A model generated the notes under the pieces. That model did no database searches and was not told the DNA's origin. It was given only the letters and a program-made list of their open reading frames with translations. Positions 36,047 through 44,435 of a stretch of 64,000 nucleotides of DNA are shown here, one piece after another (within the stretch, counting starts at the first letter, position 1; each line of letters starts with the position of its first letter). The stretch covers positions 1 to 64,000 of the forward strand of contig NCHN01000011.1 of NCBI GenBank assembly GCA_002281875.1. Reading direction: 5' to 3'. Origin of the DNA: Sphingobacteriia bacterium 24-36-13. Lineage in GTDB: Bacteria > Bacteroidota > Bacteroidia > Chitinophagales > Chitinophagaceae. Both the position numbers and the translations under genes were made by a program.

Positions 36047-38464
36047 ATGGGAAAATTGTATCAACGGGCAGTATTCATTGCATTGATGTTTTCTAATGGA
36101 CTACTCTATGCACAAACCAACACCAATATCACCATTGCCTCCCTTTTTAAAGTAGCTCCATTTCTGAAAGGGAAGACTTCATTCTTAGGAACTCCTTTTA
36201 ATACGGCAGGAGACAAATTATATATGATTGGCCATCAGGATGGTAGTTTCCCCGATTTAGGTTGGCATGTAAAAGATGAAATGGGAGGCATTTGGCATCA
36301 TCCAATTAAATTAATGGATGGTTTTAATGCGAGTATTAAAGTAGGAAAAAAAGCGTATGTTTTAGATAAAGCTATTGGGTTTGTTAATTATCCTTTTGGC
36401 AATAAACATATTTATACGGTGGGATCAACACCGCTCAGTATTGAGCGGTATCAGTTTGTTCCAGACCAATTACCAGGCCTGCAGATTGAATATGCAATCA
36501 AAAACACCAGTAATCAATCGATTCAAATTGAATTTAATATTGAAGCTGTTTCAAATTTAATGCCTGTATGGTTGGGTGAAAGAACGGGAATGATTAACTC
36601 CAAGGATCTAGCCAGCTTTGATCCCTCCAATAACAGATGGATGGTAAAAGATTCATTGAACCCTTGGTATGTTGTTTATGGTTCTACTGTTAAAGGGGAA
36701 GCAAGCAAAATGGTTTTTTCAAAAACAAATAAGCCCAATACAGCTGTCTCGAATACCACTTACAAAATTGAGATTAAACCCAATGCTGTTTATTATTTAC
36801 CATTCACTATTGCGGGTTCGGCTAAGTCTAAAGAACAAGCGATGAGCAGTTATAATCAAATCAAAAATGCAGCTGCTTCCTTACTTGCTATAAAGAAAAA
36901 ACGGGTATTGAATTTGAATCAATATTCTACTTTGACTTTAAATGACAATGCAATTGCAACCAGTTTTGAATGGTTGAAGTATAACAGTGATTGGTTAACA
37001 CAAGATGTTGAAGGAATTGGCAAAGGGGTAGTTGCTGGATTGCCAGATTATCCTTGGTGGTTTGGCGGCGATATGGTGTACACTTTAAAGGGATTGATTG
37101 CAATGGGCAGAAAGGATTTGGTTTATAGTACCATTGACTTGGTACATGGTATTTCTGAAAAAACAAATGGAAATGGGCGTATTGTTCATGAAGTGTCTAC
37201 CAATGGTGCTGTTTTTAATCCTGGTAACGTAAACGAAACTCCTCAGTTTGTCTCTTTAATTTGGGACGTTTTTTGTTGGACAGGTGATACACTGTTTTTA
37301 CAAAAATATTTTCCTTCAGTAGTGAAAGGATTGAATTGGGTATTAACCGAAAATGATTCGGATGGTAATTTGTTGCCAGATGGTGCAGGCATGATGGAAA
37401 TTCATGGATTAACTTCTGAAATGATTGATGTTGCTGCTAATACACAGAAAGCTTTTGCCGATGCGGCTAAAATGGCATCGTACTTAAAACAAGAATTATT
37501 AGCTAAAGACTATCAACAAAAAGCAGATTTATTAAAGGTTAAAATCAATACTCAATTTTGGGTAGAGAAAGATCACTCATATGCTGATTTTATTGCTACT
37601 AAACAGCAGGCTCTGCACTTAATGGAAGATGCAATTGTAAGGGCTGATACTTTGGGAAATGGATGGGCTGTTAAAGAATTGACTAAGATGAAAGCTGCAA
37701 CCGTCTTGGATACTACAAGCAAGAATAAAGGCTTTGTAATGCACCATAATTGGGTAGTGAATACCCCGCTTGAAACTGGAGTAGCTGAACAAGATCAAGC
37801 TATTAAAGCACTAAATACCGCTAAAAGATTTTCTAATGGGTTTGGAATGTATGTAACAGGAATTGATAAAAACGAAAAGAGAGATTTGCAAGAGTATTCA
37901 TATGCAGCCAGCGTAGGGAAAAATGATTTTACCTATACTGGTACGGTAATGACATTGCCCACAGCAGTTCAAATTATAGCCGAGAATAATTATGGAAGGC
38001 CCAATGAAGCATATGATTTATTAAAAAAAGTGAATAAGACTTTTGGATATGCACTACCCGGTTCTATGTATGAAGTATCTCCTGATTATGGTATGATGAC
38101 ACAAGCCTGGAATGTATATGCTTATGGAGAGCCAATTGTAAAACAGTTTTTTGGAATTAGACCTTACGCGTTTAAAAAACAAGTTATTGTTTCACCACAA
38201 TTGCCTGCTGTGCTAACCCATGGCAGTATTGAACATGTAGTGATAGGCGATAACCAAGTATCGGTTTCAATTAAGCAAGAAAAAAATAGCATTGATTTTA
38301 CCATTAATCAAAATGCGAATGATTGGAAAATCCTATTTCAACAACCTGTAGGAAAGTTTAAAAGTTGGAAATTGAATGGTAAAACTATTAAGCCAATTGT
38401 AGTAGGAAATATGGAGCAAATAGAAATATTTATGCAAAAAGCAACTGTCTTGCTGAATAATTAA
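36047..38464 (+). CDS. Exported six-hairpin glycosidase / debranching-type protein
   Basis: An 805-residue protein with a signal peptide (ALMFSNGLLYAQ). An N-terminal beta-sandwich (about 30-280) is followed by an (alpha/alpha)6 toroid (about 300-690) with DYPWWFGGDMVYTLKG near 335, HEVSTNGAVFNPGNVNETPQF near 385, and ENDSDGNLLPDGAGMMEIHG near 440. Aspartate and glutamate residues in these segments are candidate catalytic acids. A C-terminal beta domain ends the protein. The layout matches glycogen-debranching-like and amylo-glucosidase-like families; I cannot assign a numbered glycoside hydrolase family or substrate. Together with the sugar porter at 32 kb it suggests periplasmic oligosaccharide breakdown. 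Confidence 0.75.
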   Translation: MGKLYQRAVFIALMFSNGLLYAQTNTNITIASLFKVAPFLKGKTSFLGTPFNTAGDKLYMIGHQDGSFPDLGWHVKDEMGGIWHHPIKLMDGFNASIKVGKKAYVLDKAIGFVNYPFGNKHIYTVGSTPLSIERYQFVPDQLPGLQIEYAIKNTSNQSIQIEFNIEAVSNLMPVWLGERTGMINSKDLASFDPSNNRWMVKDSLNPWYVVYGSTVKGEASKMVFSKTNKPNTAVSNTTYKIEIKPNAVYYLPFTIAGSAKSKEQAMSSYNQIKNAAASLLAIKKKRVLNLNQYSTLTLNDNAIATSFEWLKYNSDWLTQDVEGIGKGVVAGLPDYPWWFGGDMVYTLKGLIAMGRKDLVYSTIDLVHGISEKTNGNGRIVHEVSTNGAVFNPGNVNETPQFVSLIWDVFCWTGDTLFLQKYFPSVVKGLNWVLTENDSDGNLLPDGAGMMEIHGLTSEMIDVAANTQKAFADAAKMASYLKQELLAKDYQQKADLLKVKINTQFWVEKDHSYADFIATKQQALHLMEDAIVRADTLGNGWAVKELTKMKAATVLDTTSKNKGFVMHHNWVVNTPLETGVAEQDQAIKALNTAKRFSNGFGMYVTGIDKNEKRDLQEYSYAASVGKNDFTYTGTVMTLPTAVQIIAENNYGRPNEAYDLLKKVNKTFGYALPGSMYEVSPDYGMMTQAWNVYAYGEPIVKQFFGIRPYAFKKQVIVSPQLPAVLTHGSIEHVVIGDNQVSVSIKQEKNSIDFTINQNANDWKILFQQPVGKFKSWKLNGKTIKPIVVGNMEQIEIFMQKATVLLNN

Positions 38465-38575
38465 TACTTGAGTGATAATAAATGATACTTCGATTCCATT
38501 TAAGGTATTTCTTGCCCAGACGCTATGACGTATTTTCGGATAAATCCAATTCCGATGAATATTTTATAGCTGAAC

Positions 38576-39979
38576 ATGCATATTTATTTTCAATATTTCA
38601 ACATAATTGCAATTTCATTTTCACTCTTTTGTTTGATTATAGTTCTTACAAAAGGAACAAGAAAATTGCCAATGGTTTATTTGTTTATCTCCAACACTAT
38701 TTTGATTTTAACTTCAATACTTTATTGGTTATTTTCGACAAAATTAATTTTTCAATACCCACATTATTTAAGAGTTCCCGGCCCCTTTTTTTATTTAACA
38801 GGTCCAAGTATGTTCTTATTTGTTCGGACATTGCTTTATAGGGAAACTCATTTTAGAAAAAATGATTGGTTGCACACTATTCCTTTTGTAATAAGTGTTA
38901 TTGAGTTGATACCCTTTTATTTTAGTGGAGCAGAACATAAATTGGGAATTCTTCAAAATAGTGATTTAGATTTTGCTACCCATATTACCAATTTCAATGA
39001 AGGGTTTATTGGTAAAGATTTGCATTACTTGTTTAAAGCAGGCAGTTGGGCTATTTATTTTTATTTCTCTCTAAAAGTTTATTTTACTTTTAGAAAGAAA
39101 ATTAAAACTGATATTATTTCTGATTACAATAGAAAATTTGCTTTTTTACGATTTTTTTTATTGACTAAGGTAATTGGCTTTTTTCTTTTAAATATAACAA
39201 CGTTGTTTGCGCATAGCAATCAATTATATACAAGCATTTTAATTGCTAGTAATTTCATCAGCTTAATCAATATATTTCTTTTGGCTTTTGAATATCCTGA
39301 AATGATATATGGGAAAGACTTTTACTCTGTCACTGAAAATAATAGAGAGAACTTAATGAAGATTGTGATGAGTCAAACTGAAAACTTGAAGTTTTTAGAA
39401 AACAGCAGACACGAGGCAAATATTCTATTAGATGTAAATTATAGAGTTATCTATTTTAACAAGTTAGCTGAGATCAAATTTTGTGAACTTTACAATCATT
39501 CATTACAATTGAATGACAATTTTACGGATTATCTTGATCCGGTTTCTAAGGATAATTTTTTTACGTATTTCCAACAATCCCTACAGGGGAAAACCATACA
39601 GGCAGAAGAAAAAATCATGTTACATAATGAATCAAACTTTACTTGGTTGCAAATTAGTTTTATTGCTCATTATGCTGAAAATGGCAAATTGATTGGAGTT
39701 TCAATTGGTGCAACAGCTATTGATGCAAAAAGAAAAATGGAGCAATTACAAGCGAAATATTTACAGAGTCTTGATGAGTTGGCATGGAACAGTTCTCATA
39801 TACTAAGAGCCCCTGTTGCAAATATGATGGGAATACTTCAACTTTTACAAGAAACCAATATTGCTTTAGATGATACAGAAAGGGCTCAATTTTTGAAACA
39901 CTTATCTAGCGAGGTAAAAAGGGTAGATACAGTTATTAAAGATATGGTAGCAAAAGCTAGAAAGGATTTAGAAAATTAA
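38576..39979 (+). CDS. Membrane PAS protein ending in a histidine-kinase DHp helix pair, no ATPase domain
   Basis: The N-terminal 245 residues hold about seven transmembrane helices, the arrangement of a 7TM sensor. A PAS domain (about 275-390; HEANILLDVNYRVIYFN, later GVSIGATAIDAKRKME) precedes a helical hairpin with ELAWNSSHILRAPVANMMG near 407. That is an H-box with a candidate phospho-histidine. The protein stops about 60 residues later at 467, and no HATPase_c domain or N, G1 and G2 boxes follow in this frame or nearby. It could be a phosphotransfer or dimerisation partner of another kinase, or a degenerate kinase. The sequence before and after looks intact, so recent truncation is not obvious. 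Confidence 0.8.
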   Translation: MHIYFQYFNIIAISFSLFCLIIVLTKGTRKLPMVYLFISNTILILTSILYWLFSTKLIFQYPHYLRVPGPFFYLTGPSMFLFVRTLLYRETHFRKNDWLHTIPFVISVIELIPFYFSGAEHKLGILQNSDLDFATHITNFNEGFIGKDLHYLFKAGSWAIYFYFSLKVYFTFRKKIKTDIISDYNRKFAFLRFFLLTKVIGFFLLNITTLFAHSNQLYTSILIASNFISLINIFLLAFEYPEMIYGKDFYSVTENNRENLMKIVMSQTENLKFLENSRHEANILLDVNYRVIYFNKLAEIKFCELYNHSLQLNDNFTDYLDPVSKDNFFTYFQQSLQGKTIQAEEKIMLHNESNFTWLQISFIAHYAENGKLIGVSIGATAIDAKRKMEQLQAKYLQSLDELAWNSSHILRAPVANMMGILQLLQETNIALDDTERAQFLKHLSSEVKRVDTVIKDMVAKARKDLEN

Positions 39980-40029
39980 TTGCCAATTAGCTAGTATAAG
40001 ATGAAATTAATTAATCTGTATATTTGACT

Positions 40030-40233
40030 ATGCTTGAAATAAAATTAGATAGAAGTAGTTTTAAGGCCCAGAATGCAATTTTGGCTTCAAATCATGCACA
40101 TTACTACAAAAATCTGAGTTGGGTTCAGCGTTTAGAAATCGCCAATTATCTAAATAGTGTTGCATATAATTACCCCTTAAATAATCCACCTAAAATGGAT
40201 AAATTTAAATTTTCGAGTCGTTCAATTAAATGA
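40030..40233 (+). CDS. Small protein paired with a nucleotidyltransferase, possible antitoxin-like partner
   Basis: 67 residues from ATG 40030. It is charged and helical (HAHYYKNLSWVQRLEIANYL near 23), with a basic C-terminus containing MDKFKFSSRSIK. It has no signal peptide. A perfect -7-like TATATTTG lies only 3 bp before the ATG, so either the message is nearly leaderless or the true start is further in. The nucleotidyltransferase gene begins one base after its stop. Small proteins with a similar tryptophan/arginine helix and a basic tail occur next to such nucleotidyltransferases in Bacteroidota; a toxin-antitoxin role is inferred only from that pairing. Confidence 0.6.
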   Translation: MLEIKLDRSSFKAQNAILASNHAHYYKNLSWVQRLEIANYLNSVAYNYPLNNPPKMDKFKFSSRSIK

Positions 40234-40234
40234 C

Positions 40235-40687
40235 ATGGCTAATATTTTTAATAATGACTTTAGGGATTTTATTTCAGCACTTAATAATCAATCCGTAAAA
40301 TATATTTTGGTTGGTGGATATTCAGTCATTCTTCATGGCTATCCCCGAACAACGGGTGATATGGATATTTGGGTTGAACGAACCTCTGAAAATTATCAAA
40401 AAATCAAAAACGCTTTTCAGCAATTTGGAATGCCAGTATTTGATATGACTTTAGATAATTTTCTTTCACATCCCAATTGGGACGTTTTTACTTTTGGAAC
40501 ACCTCCTGTTGCTATTGATTTAATGGTGCAAGTTGAAGGTCTAGATTTTGCATTAGCCTACGATAAGTCAATATACTTTGAAGATGATGGTTTGTCTATA
40601 CGAACAATTCATAAAACCGATCTCATTCAGACTAAACAGGTAGTTAACCGCCCCAAAGATCAAGATGATTTATTGAATCTTGCATAA
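40235..40687 (+). CDS. MNT-type nucleotidyltransferase (AbiEii-like), possible toxin component
   Basis: A 150-residue minimal nucleotidyltransferase. The core motif is intact: GGYSVILHGYPRTTGDMDIWV (first 20 residues: GGYSVILHGYPRTTGDMDIW) near residue 27, with the metal-binding DxD. The third acidic residue is in VAIDLMVQ near 90. The ending IHKTDLIQTKQVVNRPKDQDD is common in this group. These enzymes add nucleotides to tRNA or proteins in several toxin-antitoxin and phage-abortive systems. The partner here is the 67-residue protein one base upstream, not a HEPN protein. The pair lies against a repeat-rich region and the 3' side of a tRNA gene, which fits an accessory module. Confidence 0.75.
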   Translation: MANIFNNDFRDFISALNNQSVKYILVGGYSVILHGYPRTTGDMDIWVERTSENYQKIKNAFQQFGMPVFDMTLDNFLSHPNWDVFTFGTPPVAIDLMVQVEGLDFALAYDKSIYFEDDGLSIRTIHKTDLIQTKQVVNRPKDQDDLLNLA

Positions 40688-40690
40688 GGT

Positions 40691-40784
40691 AAGATTGTCC
40701 CCAAATTTATGTGCCAAGATTGGCGGTCTGAGCTTCGCTAGCCAAGATTGTCCCCACATTTCATATGCCAAGATTGGCGGTCTG
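40691..40784. repeat. Two direct copies of a 40-41 bp repeat
   Basis: Copy 1 is 40691-40730 and copy 2 is 40744-40784. Both begin AAGATTGTCCCCA and end GCCAAGATTGGCGGTCTG, differing at a few central positions. They are separated by 13 bp (AGCTTCGCTAGCC). Within each copy the unit AAGATTG occurs twice. No open frame or transposase is present. Confidence 0.85.
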
Positions 40785-40815
40785 CAACCGCCTTCTTCCC
40801 GTAATGAACTTACTC

Positions 40816-40857
40816 AAACCCACCGCAACAACCTTTGGTTGTTGCAGGGTTTATTTT
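40816..40857 (+). terminator. Intrinsic terminator-like hairpin after the nucleotidyltransferase
   Basis: GCAACAACC (40825-40833), loop TTT, GGTTGTTGC (40837-40845), extended by AAACCC and GGGTTT on the outside with a small bulge, then ATTTT. It faces the tRNA terminator downstream. Confidence 0.75.
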
Positions 40858-40900
40858 AGCTCATCGCCTCATTCAAGCGAGCTTGACTCGGCTCTTCGCA

Positions 40901-40935
40901 AAAATAAACCCCCGCAGCTTTCGCTGCGAGGGTTT
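40901..40935 (-). terminator. Intrinsic terminator of tRNA-Arg
   Basis: On the minus strand AAACCC-T-CGCAGC (40935-40923), loop GAAA, GCTGCG-G-GGGTTT (40918-40906), then ATTTTT. It starts directly after the tRNA 3' end. The outer AAACCC/GGGTTTATTTT sequence is the same as in the convergent hairpin at 40816-40857. Confidence 0.9.
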
Positions 40936-40936
40936 G

Positions 40937-41008
40937 TGGTCTCGCCAAGAATCGAACTTGGATCTAGAGTTTAGGAAACTCCTATTCTATCCATTGAACT
41001 ACGAGACC
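40937..41008 (-). tRNA. tRNA-Arg (anticodon CCT)
   Basis: The minus strand folds as a full cloverleaf. The acceptor stem GGTCTCG pairs with CGAGACC, with discriminator A. The D-arm is GTTCAATGGATAGAAT, and the anticodon stem GGAGT/ACTCT has loop TTCCTAA, giving anticodon CCT (reads AGG). The T-arm CCAAG-TTCGATT-CTTGG follows. CCA is not encoded. A terminator follows within one base. Confidence 0.96.
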
Positions 41009-41062
41009 ATGATTCAATTATCCCAAAATGCTGGGGTAGAATCGGCGCAAAAGTAATAGAAA

Positions 41063-42643
41063 TTATTTTACACCAGGTTGCTTTAACTGCCAACCTGTTT
41101 TCTTTTTTTCTGCATCCACCATTTCTTTTACATCGGCTAATAATTTCTTAGCATCATAAACAATTCCGTCTTTGATGGTGTAGACTACTCCGCCTTTACG
41201 AATGATTTCATTCTGGTCATTTAATTCAATAGCTCCTGTGCCATAGAAGTATTGTAAATTCTTTAAAGGGTTACCATCTACCACACATAAGTCTGCTAAC
41301 TTGCCTGGCTCTATCGTTCCCAATTCTTTGTCTACTCCTAATGCTTGTGATGCGTGCATGGTTGCAGCGCGTATCACTTCTAGCGGCTGAAATCCCGCTT
41401 CGCGTAACAATTCTAATTCTCTAACAAATCCAAATCCATACAATTGATAAATGAATCCATTGTCTGATCCAGCTGTAACTCTTCCACCTCTGTTTTTATA
41501 TTCATTAATAAATGTCATCCACAATTTGTAATTGTTCTTCCATTCTATTTCTTGTTCTGTTCCCCAGCTATGCCAATATGATCCGTGTGATACCCTGCTT
41601 GGTTCATAAAATTTCCAAAGAGAAGGGAGCGTATAATCTTCGTGCCATTCTGCTCTACGCGCACGCATCAAATCTCTATTGGCTTCATAAATATTCATCG
41701 TAGGATCTAATGTGAAGTCTGCAGCAATTAATTCATTCATTACTTTATTCCATTTCTCGCTATAAGGCGCTGCTGCTTGTTTCCACAGCTTTCCTGCTTC
41801 TTCAAAACGATGTTGTTCGTTATTGTAATTATAATCGGCTGGATAGTTTTGCAATGTGCCATTTTCTAACATGGCTTCTGGTAAACCATACCAATGTTCC
41901 ATGCTGGTCATACCTGCTTTTGCAGACTGTACTACATTCCATCTTGCTACATCTAATTGTGCATGATGCGCTGTACTTCTTAATCCCAATTTTTTATTTT
42001 CTCTTATTGCTGCATCCATCACTTCTGGCGATGCGCCAAAAAATTTAATTCCATCTGCACCTTTTGCTGCATTATCATTTACCCATGCCTTTGCTTGTTC
42101 GGCATTGATGATGGGGCTTTTGCTACCTTGTCCAAAAGCAGTATATGCATGAATACGCGGTGCAGTAATGCTATTGGCTGCACTTTTCTTTTTATGGTCT
42201 AATACCCATTCCAATCCATTACCAGCAGATGGGTCACGTATAGTAGTAATTCCGTGCGCCATCCATAATTTAAACACATATTCTGCTGGGGTGCCTTGGG
42301 CTCTGCCTCCAATATGACCGTGCATATCAATTAACCCTGGTAAAACATATTTGCCACTGCAATCAATTTCTTTTCCTCCTGCTTTAAGTGCAGGTCTAGA
42401 TTTAGGGTCTATAGGCATGCCTGGATTACCTACATTGGCAATACGAACAATCTTATTATTCTCAATGATAATATCAACAGGCCCATAGGCAGGGGATCCA
42501 GTACCATTAATCACCATTGCCCCTCTTAAAATCAATTGGGTATAAGGACCCTGACCCTCTTTAACCAAGGGTGAAGGGGTAATTTGGGCGCCGACTGTAG
42601 TCATGAACAATAGACTCAAAATGGCAAGCAGCATTTTTTGCAT
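41063..42643 (-). CDS. Exported amidohydrolase (imidazolonepropionase/prolidase-like superfamily)
   Basis: ATG 42643 gives a 526-residue protein with a signal peptide (MLLAILSLLFMTTVGAQ); longer starts read into the divergent promoter. The metal-binding HxH is in GLIDMHGHIGGRA near 110. A later histidine lies in STAHHAQLDVA near 230 and MEHWYG near 255, and the catalytic aspartate in GRVTAGSDNGFIYQ near 405. The C-terminal ALGVDKELGTIEPGKLADLCVVDGNPL is the composite beta domain typical of this superfamily. Many exported Bacteroidota members act on dipeptides, but the substrate here is unknown. It is divergent from the TPR gene. Confidence 0.87.
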   Translation of the reverse strand: MQKMLLAILSLLFMTTVGAQITPSPLVKEGQGPYTQLILRGAMVINGTGSPAYGPVDIIIENNKIVRIANVGNPGMPIDPKSRPALKAGGKEIDCSGKYVLPGLIDMHGHIGGRAQGTPAEYVFKLWMAHGITTIRDPSAGNGLEWVLDHKKKSAANSITAPRIHAYTAFGQGSKSPIINAEQAKAWVNDNAAKGADGIKFFGASPEVMDAAIRENKKLGLRSTAHHAQLDVARWNVVQSAKAGMTSMEHWYGLPEAMLENGTLQNYPADYNYNNEQHRFEEAGKLWKQAAAPYSEKWNKVMNELIAADFTLDPTMNIYEANRDLMRARRAEWHEDYTLPSLWKFYEPSRVSHGSYWHSWGTEQEIEWKNNYKLWMTFINEYKNRGGRVTAGSDNGFIYQLYGFGFVRELELLREAGFQPLEVIRAATMHASQALGVDKELGTIEPGKLADLCVVDGNPLKNLQYFYGTGAIELNDQNEIIRKGGVVYTIKDGIVYDAKKLLADVKEMVDAEKKKTGWQLKQPGVK

Positions 42644-42693
42644 ACAAAAGATTTTGATGAAGTTAAGGCGCAAAAGCCAATTGCTAATCACTC

Positions 42694-42723
42694 TTGCCCA
42701 ATGGGTGATAAGGCTTATCTTTG
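42694..42723 (+). promoter_or_regulatory. Bacteroidota-type promoter for the TPR-GNAT pair
   Basis: TTG (42694-42696), 19-nt spacer, TATCTTTG (42716-42723), 17 bp before the ATG at 42741. It matches the consensus exactly, as does the metH promoter. Confidence 0.8.
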
Positions 42724-42740
42724 CCCCCCAAATTAAATAC

Positions 42741-43391
42741 ATGAAGTTTTATAATACTATTATCAAGTATCGTTTCTGGCTAAGCCTTTTGGCCTTGGTT
42801 GCTGCTGCAGGGGTCAATTATTCAAGTGGTTTTTGGCCTGCTTTCATCCTTTATTTTGTTGGGGTGATTGGATTAGCCAGCCATTTTTTCATCGGCCCTT
42901 TGCGTTTGATTCAAGAACCAATGGAAAGAGGGGATATGGAAGAAGTAGAGCGTATCCTCAACACAGTTTGGTACCCTAATTTATTGTACAAGCCTGTACG
43001 TTCAACTTATTATACCATCAAGGGCAATATGGCCATGATGAAGCAAGATTTTGATAGTGCCGAAAAGCATTTGAAGAAAAGTTCTGAATTAGGATCACCC
43101 ATGCCTGAAGCAGAAGGTGCAAACAAACTTCAATTAGGAATGATGAGTATGCAACGTGGTGACCTTAAGCAAGGGGAAAGCTATATTAGGGCTGCTATTA
43201 GAGCAGGTATTGCAGACAAAGAAAGTGAAGCGGTTGCATACATTAGTATGTGTCAAATCTTTATGAATAAGAGAGAATTCAGGGCTGCAAAAGATTATTT
43301 TAGAAGAGCAAAAGCTTGCAAGCCTACCACTAAACAAGTGGTTGATCAAATTAAAGAAGTAGAGAAATATATTTCTCGCATGCCAGGATAA
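42741..43391 (+). CDS. Membrane-anchored tetratricopeptide-repeat protein
   Basis: 216 residues from ATG 42741, which lies just after a consensus promoter; the open frame extends further upstream but into that promoter. Two transmembrane helices (about 10-30 and 35-55) are followed by three or four TPR-like helix pairs: YYTIKGNMAMMKQDFDSAEK near 95, KLQLGMMSMQRGDLKQGESY near 133, and ISMCQIFMNKREFRAAKDYF near 172. It is a probable inner-membrane protein with the repeats in one compartment. The gene for a GNAT acetyltransferase starts 2 bp after its stop. The function is unknown. Confidence 0.8.
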   Translation: MKFYNTIIKYRFWLSLLALVAAAGVNYSSGFWPAFILYFVGVIGLASHFFIGPLRLIQEPMERGDMEEVERILNTVWYPNLLYKPVRSTYYTIKGNMAMMKQDFDSAEKHLKKSSELGSPMPEAEGANKLQLGMMSMQRGDLKQGESYIRAAIRAGIADKESEAVAYISMCQIFMNKREFRAAKDYFRRAKACKPTTKQVVDQIKEVEKYISRMPG

Positions 43392-43393
43392 TC

Positions 43394-43867
43394 ATGCTTC
43401 AAATAAAACATATTACAACAGAGGGTGCCGAGCTGGAAACAGCCCGGCATTTGTTTAAAGCATATTCCGATGAATTGGCTGTAGATCTTTGTTTTCAAAG
43501 CTTTGACGCTGAGTTGAAAGATCCATTAAAAAAATATGGCCAACCACATGGCAGTCTTTTATTAGCCTATTTCAATGGTGTTGCTGTTGGCTCTGTTGCA
43601 TTACAGCAACTACCTGAGGAAGGCGCTTGTGAAATGAAAAGATTGTATGTACAACCAGCATTTAGAAAATATAAAATTGGAGATGCATTGGTAGCAGAAA
43701 TAGTCAAAGAAGCAAAAAGAATGGGCTATTCAAAAATGAAATTAGATACTTTAGAAAGATTACAAGCTGCCATTCATTTATACCTTAAACATGGGTTTGA
43801 AATCACTACTGCATATTACCACAATCCCTTGCCTGAAGTGGTTTACATGGAAAAAGTACTAAGCTAA
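43394..43867 (+). CDS. GNAT-family N-acetyltransferase
   Basis: 157 residues with the GNAT order: GAELETARHLFKAYSDELAV near 12, a beta strand GSLLLAYFNGVAVGSVALQ near 55, and the acetyl-CoA site CEMKRLYVQPAFRKYKIGDALV near 78 (core MKRLYVQPAFRKYKIGDAL). MKLDTLERLQAAIHLYLKHGF follows near 115. The pyrophosphate loop reads RKYKIG instead of the usual R/Q-x-x-G-x-G. The acceptor is unknown. It is co-transcribed with the TPR gene and its end overlaps convergent purN by 9 bp. Confidence 0.88.
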   Translation: MLQIKHITTEGAELETARHLFKAYSDELAVDLCFQSFDAELKDPLKKYGQPHGSLLLAYFNGVAVGSVALQQLPEEGACEMKRLYVQPAFRKYKIGDALVAEIVKEAKRMGYSKMKLDTLERLQAAIHLYLKHGFEITTAYYHNPLPEVVYMEKVLS

Positions 43868-44431
43868 TTTTTTTAACAAATTCTCAATCACCACAGGAAA
43901 ATGCACGTGCTCCAATGCATGAATTTTAGTAGCTAAACTAGATGGGGTATCCGTAGGTTCTATGCTGCATTTGGCTTGAAAAATTATATCGCCTTCATCA
44001 TAATGTGCATCCACATAATGTATAGTTATACCACTTTCTTTTTCTCCTGCTGCAATCACCGCTTCATGCACAAAATTTCCATACATGCCTTTGCCCCCGT
44101 AATTGGGTAATAATGCAGGATGTATATTAATGATTCGATTGGGGTATGCTTCAATCAGTGTTTCAGGAATTTTCCAAAGAAATCCAGCCAGTACAATAAA
44201 ATTAATTCCTCTCAATTTGAGTTCGTTCACACAATCTTCCGTTTCGTAAAAGCTATTTCGATTAATAAGCAGGGTGTCTATATGAGCGGCGGCTGCAATC
44301 CCCAAAACCCCTGCTTCTTTTTTATTTGAAACAATTAGGTTGATCATAACTGCCTTGTTACTGGCAAAATGTTCAATTATTTTGGCTGCATTAGATCCTG
44401 CACCTGATGCAAAAATGGCCAGTTTTACCAT
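43859..44431 (-). CDS. purN: Phosphoribosylglycinamide formyltransferase
   Basis: PurN transfers a formyl group from 10-formyl-THF in the third step of purine synthesis. The 190 residues have FASGAGSNAAKIIEHF at the N-terminus. The catalytic Asn-His pair is in IINIHPALLPNYGGKGMYG near 100, and the catalytic Asp in HYVDAHYDEGDIIFQ near 137. All three catalytic residues are present. It lies 4 bp after the DUF6787 gene on the same strand. Confidence 0.95.
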   Translation of the reverse strand: MVKLAIFASGAGSNAAKIIEHFASNKAVMINLIVSNKKEAGVLGIAAAAHIDTLLINRNSFYETEDCVNELKLRGINFIVLAGFLWKIPETLIEAYPNRIINIHPALLPNYGGKGMYGNFVHEAVIAAGEKESGITIHYVDAHYDEGDIIFQAKCSIEPTDTPSSLATKIHALEHVHFPVVIENLLKKLA

Positions 44432-44435
44432 GTTT

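Noticed and set aside
38482..38841. 119-residue open frame overlapping the start of the membrane PAS gene
   Set aside because: It is in another frame of the same strand; its phenylalanine-rich product looks like a shifted reading of the transmembrane helices.
40691..40784. CRISPR array
   Set aside because: Only two repeat copies with a 13-bp spacer, internal sub-repeats and no cas genes nearby.
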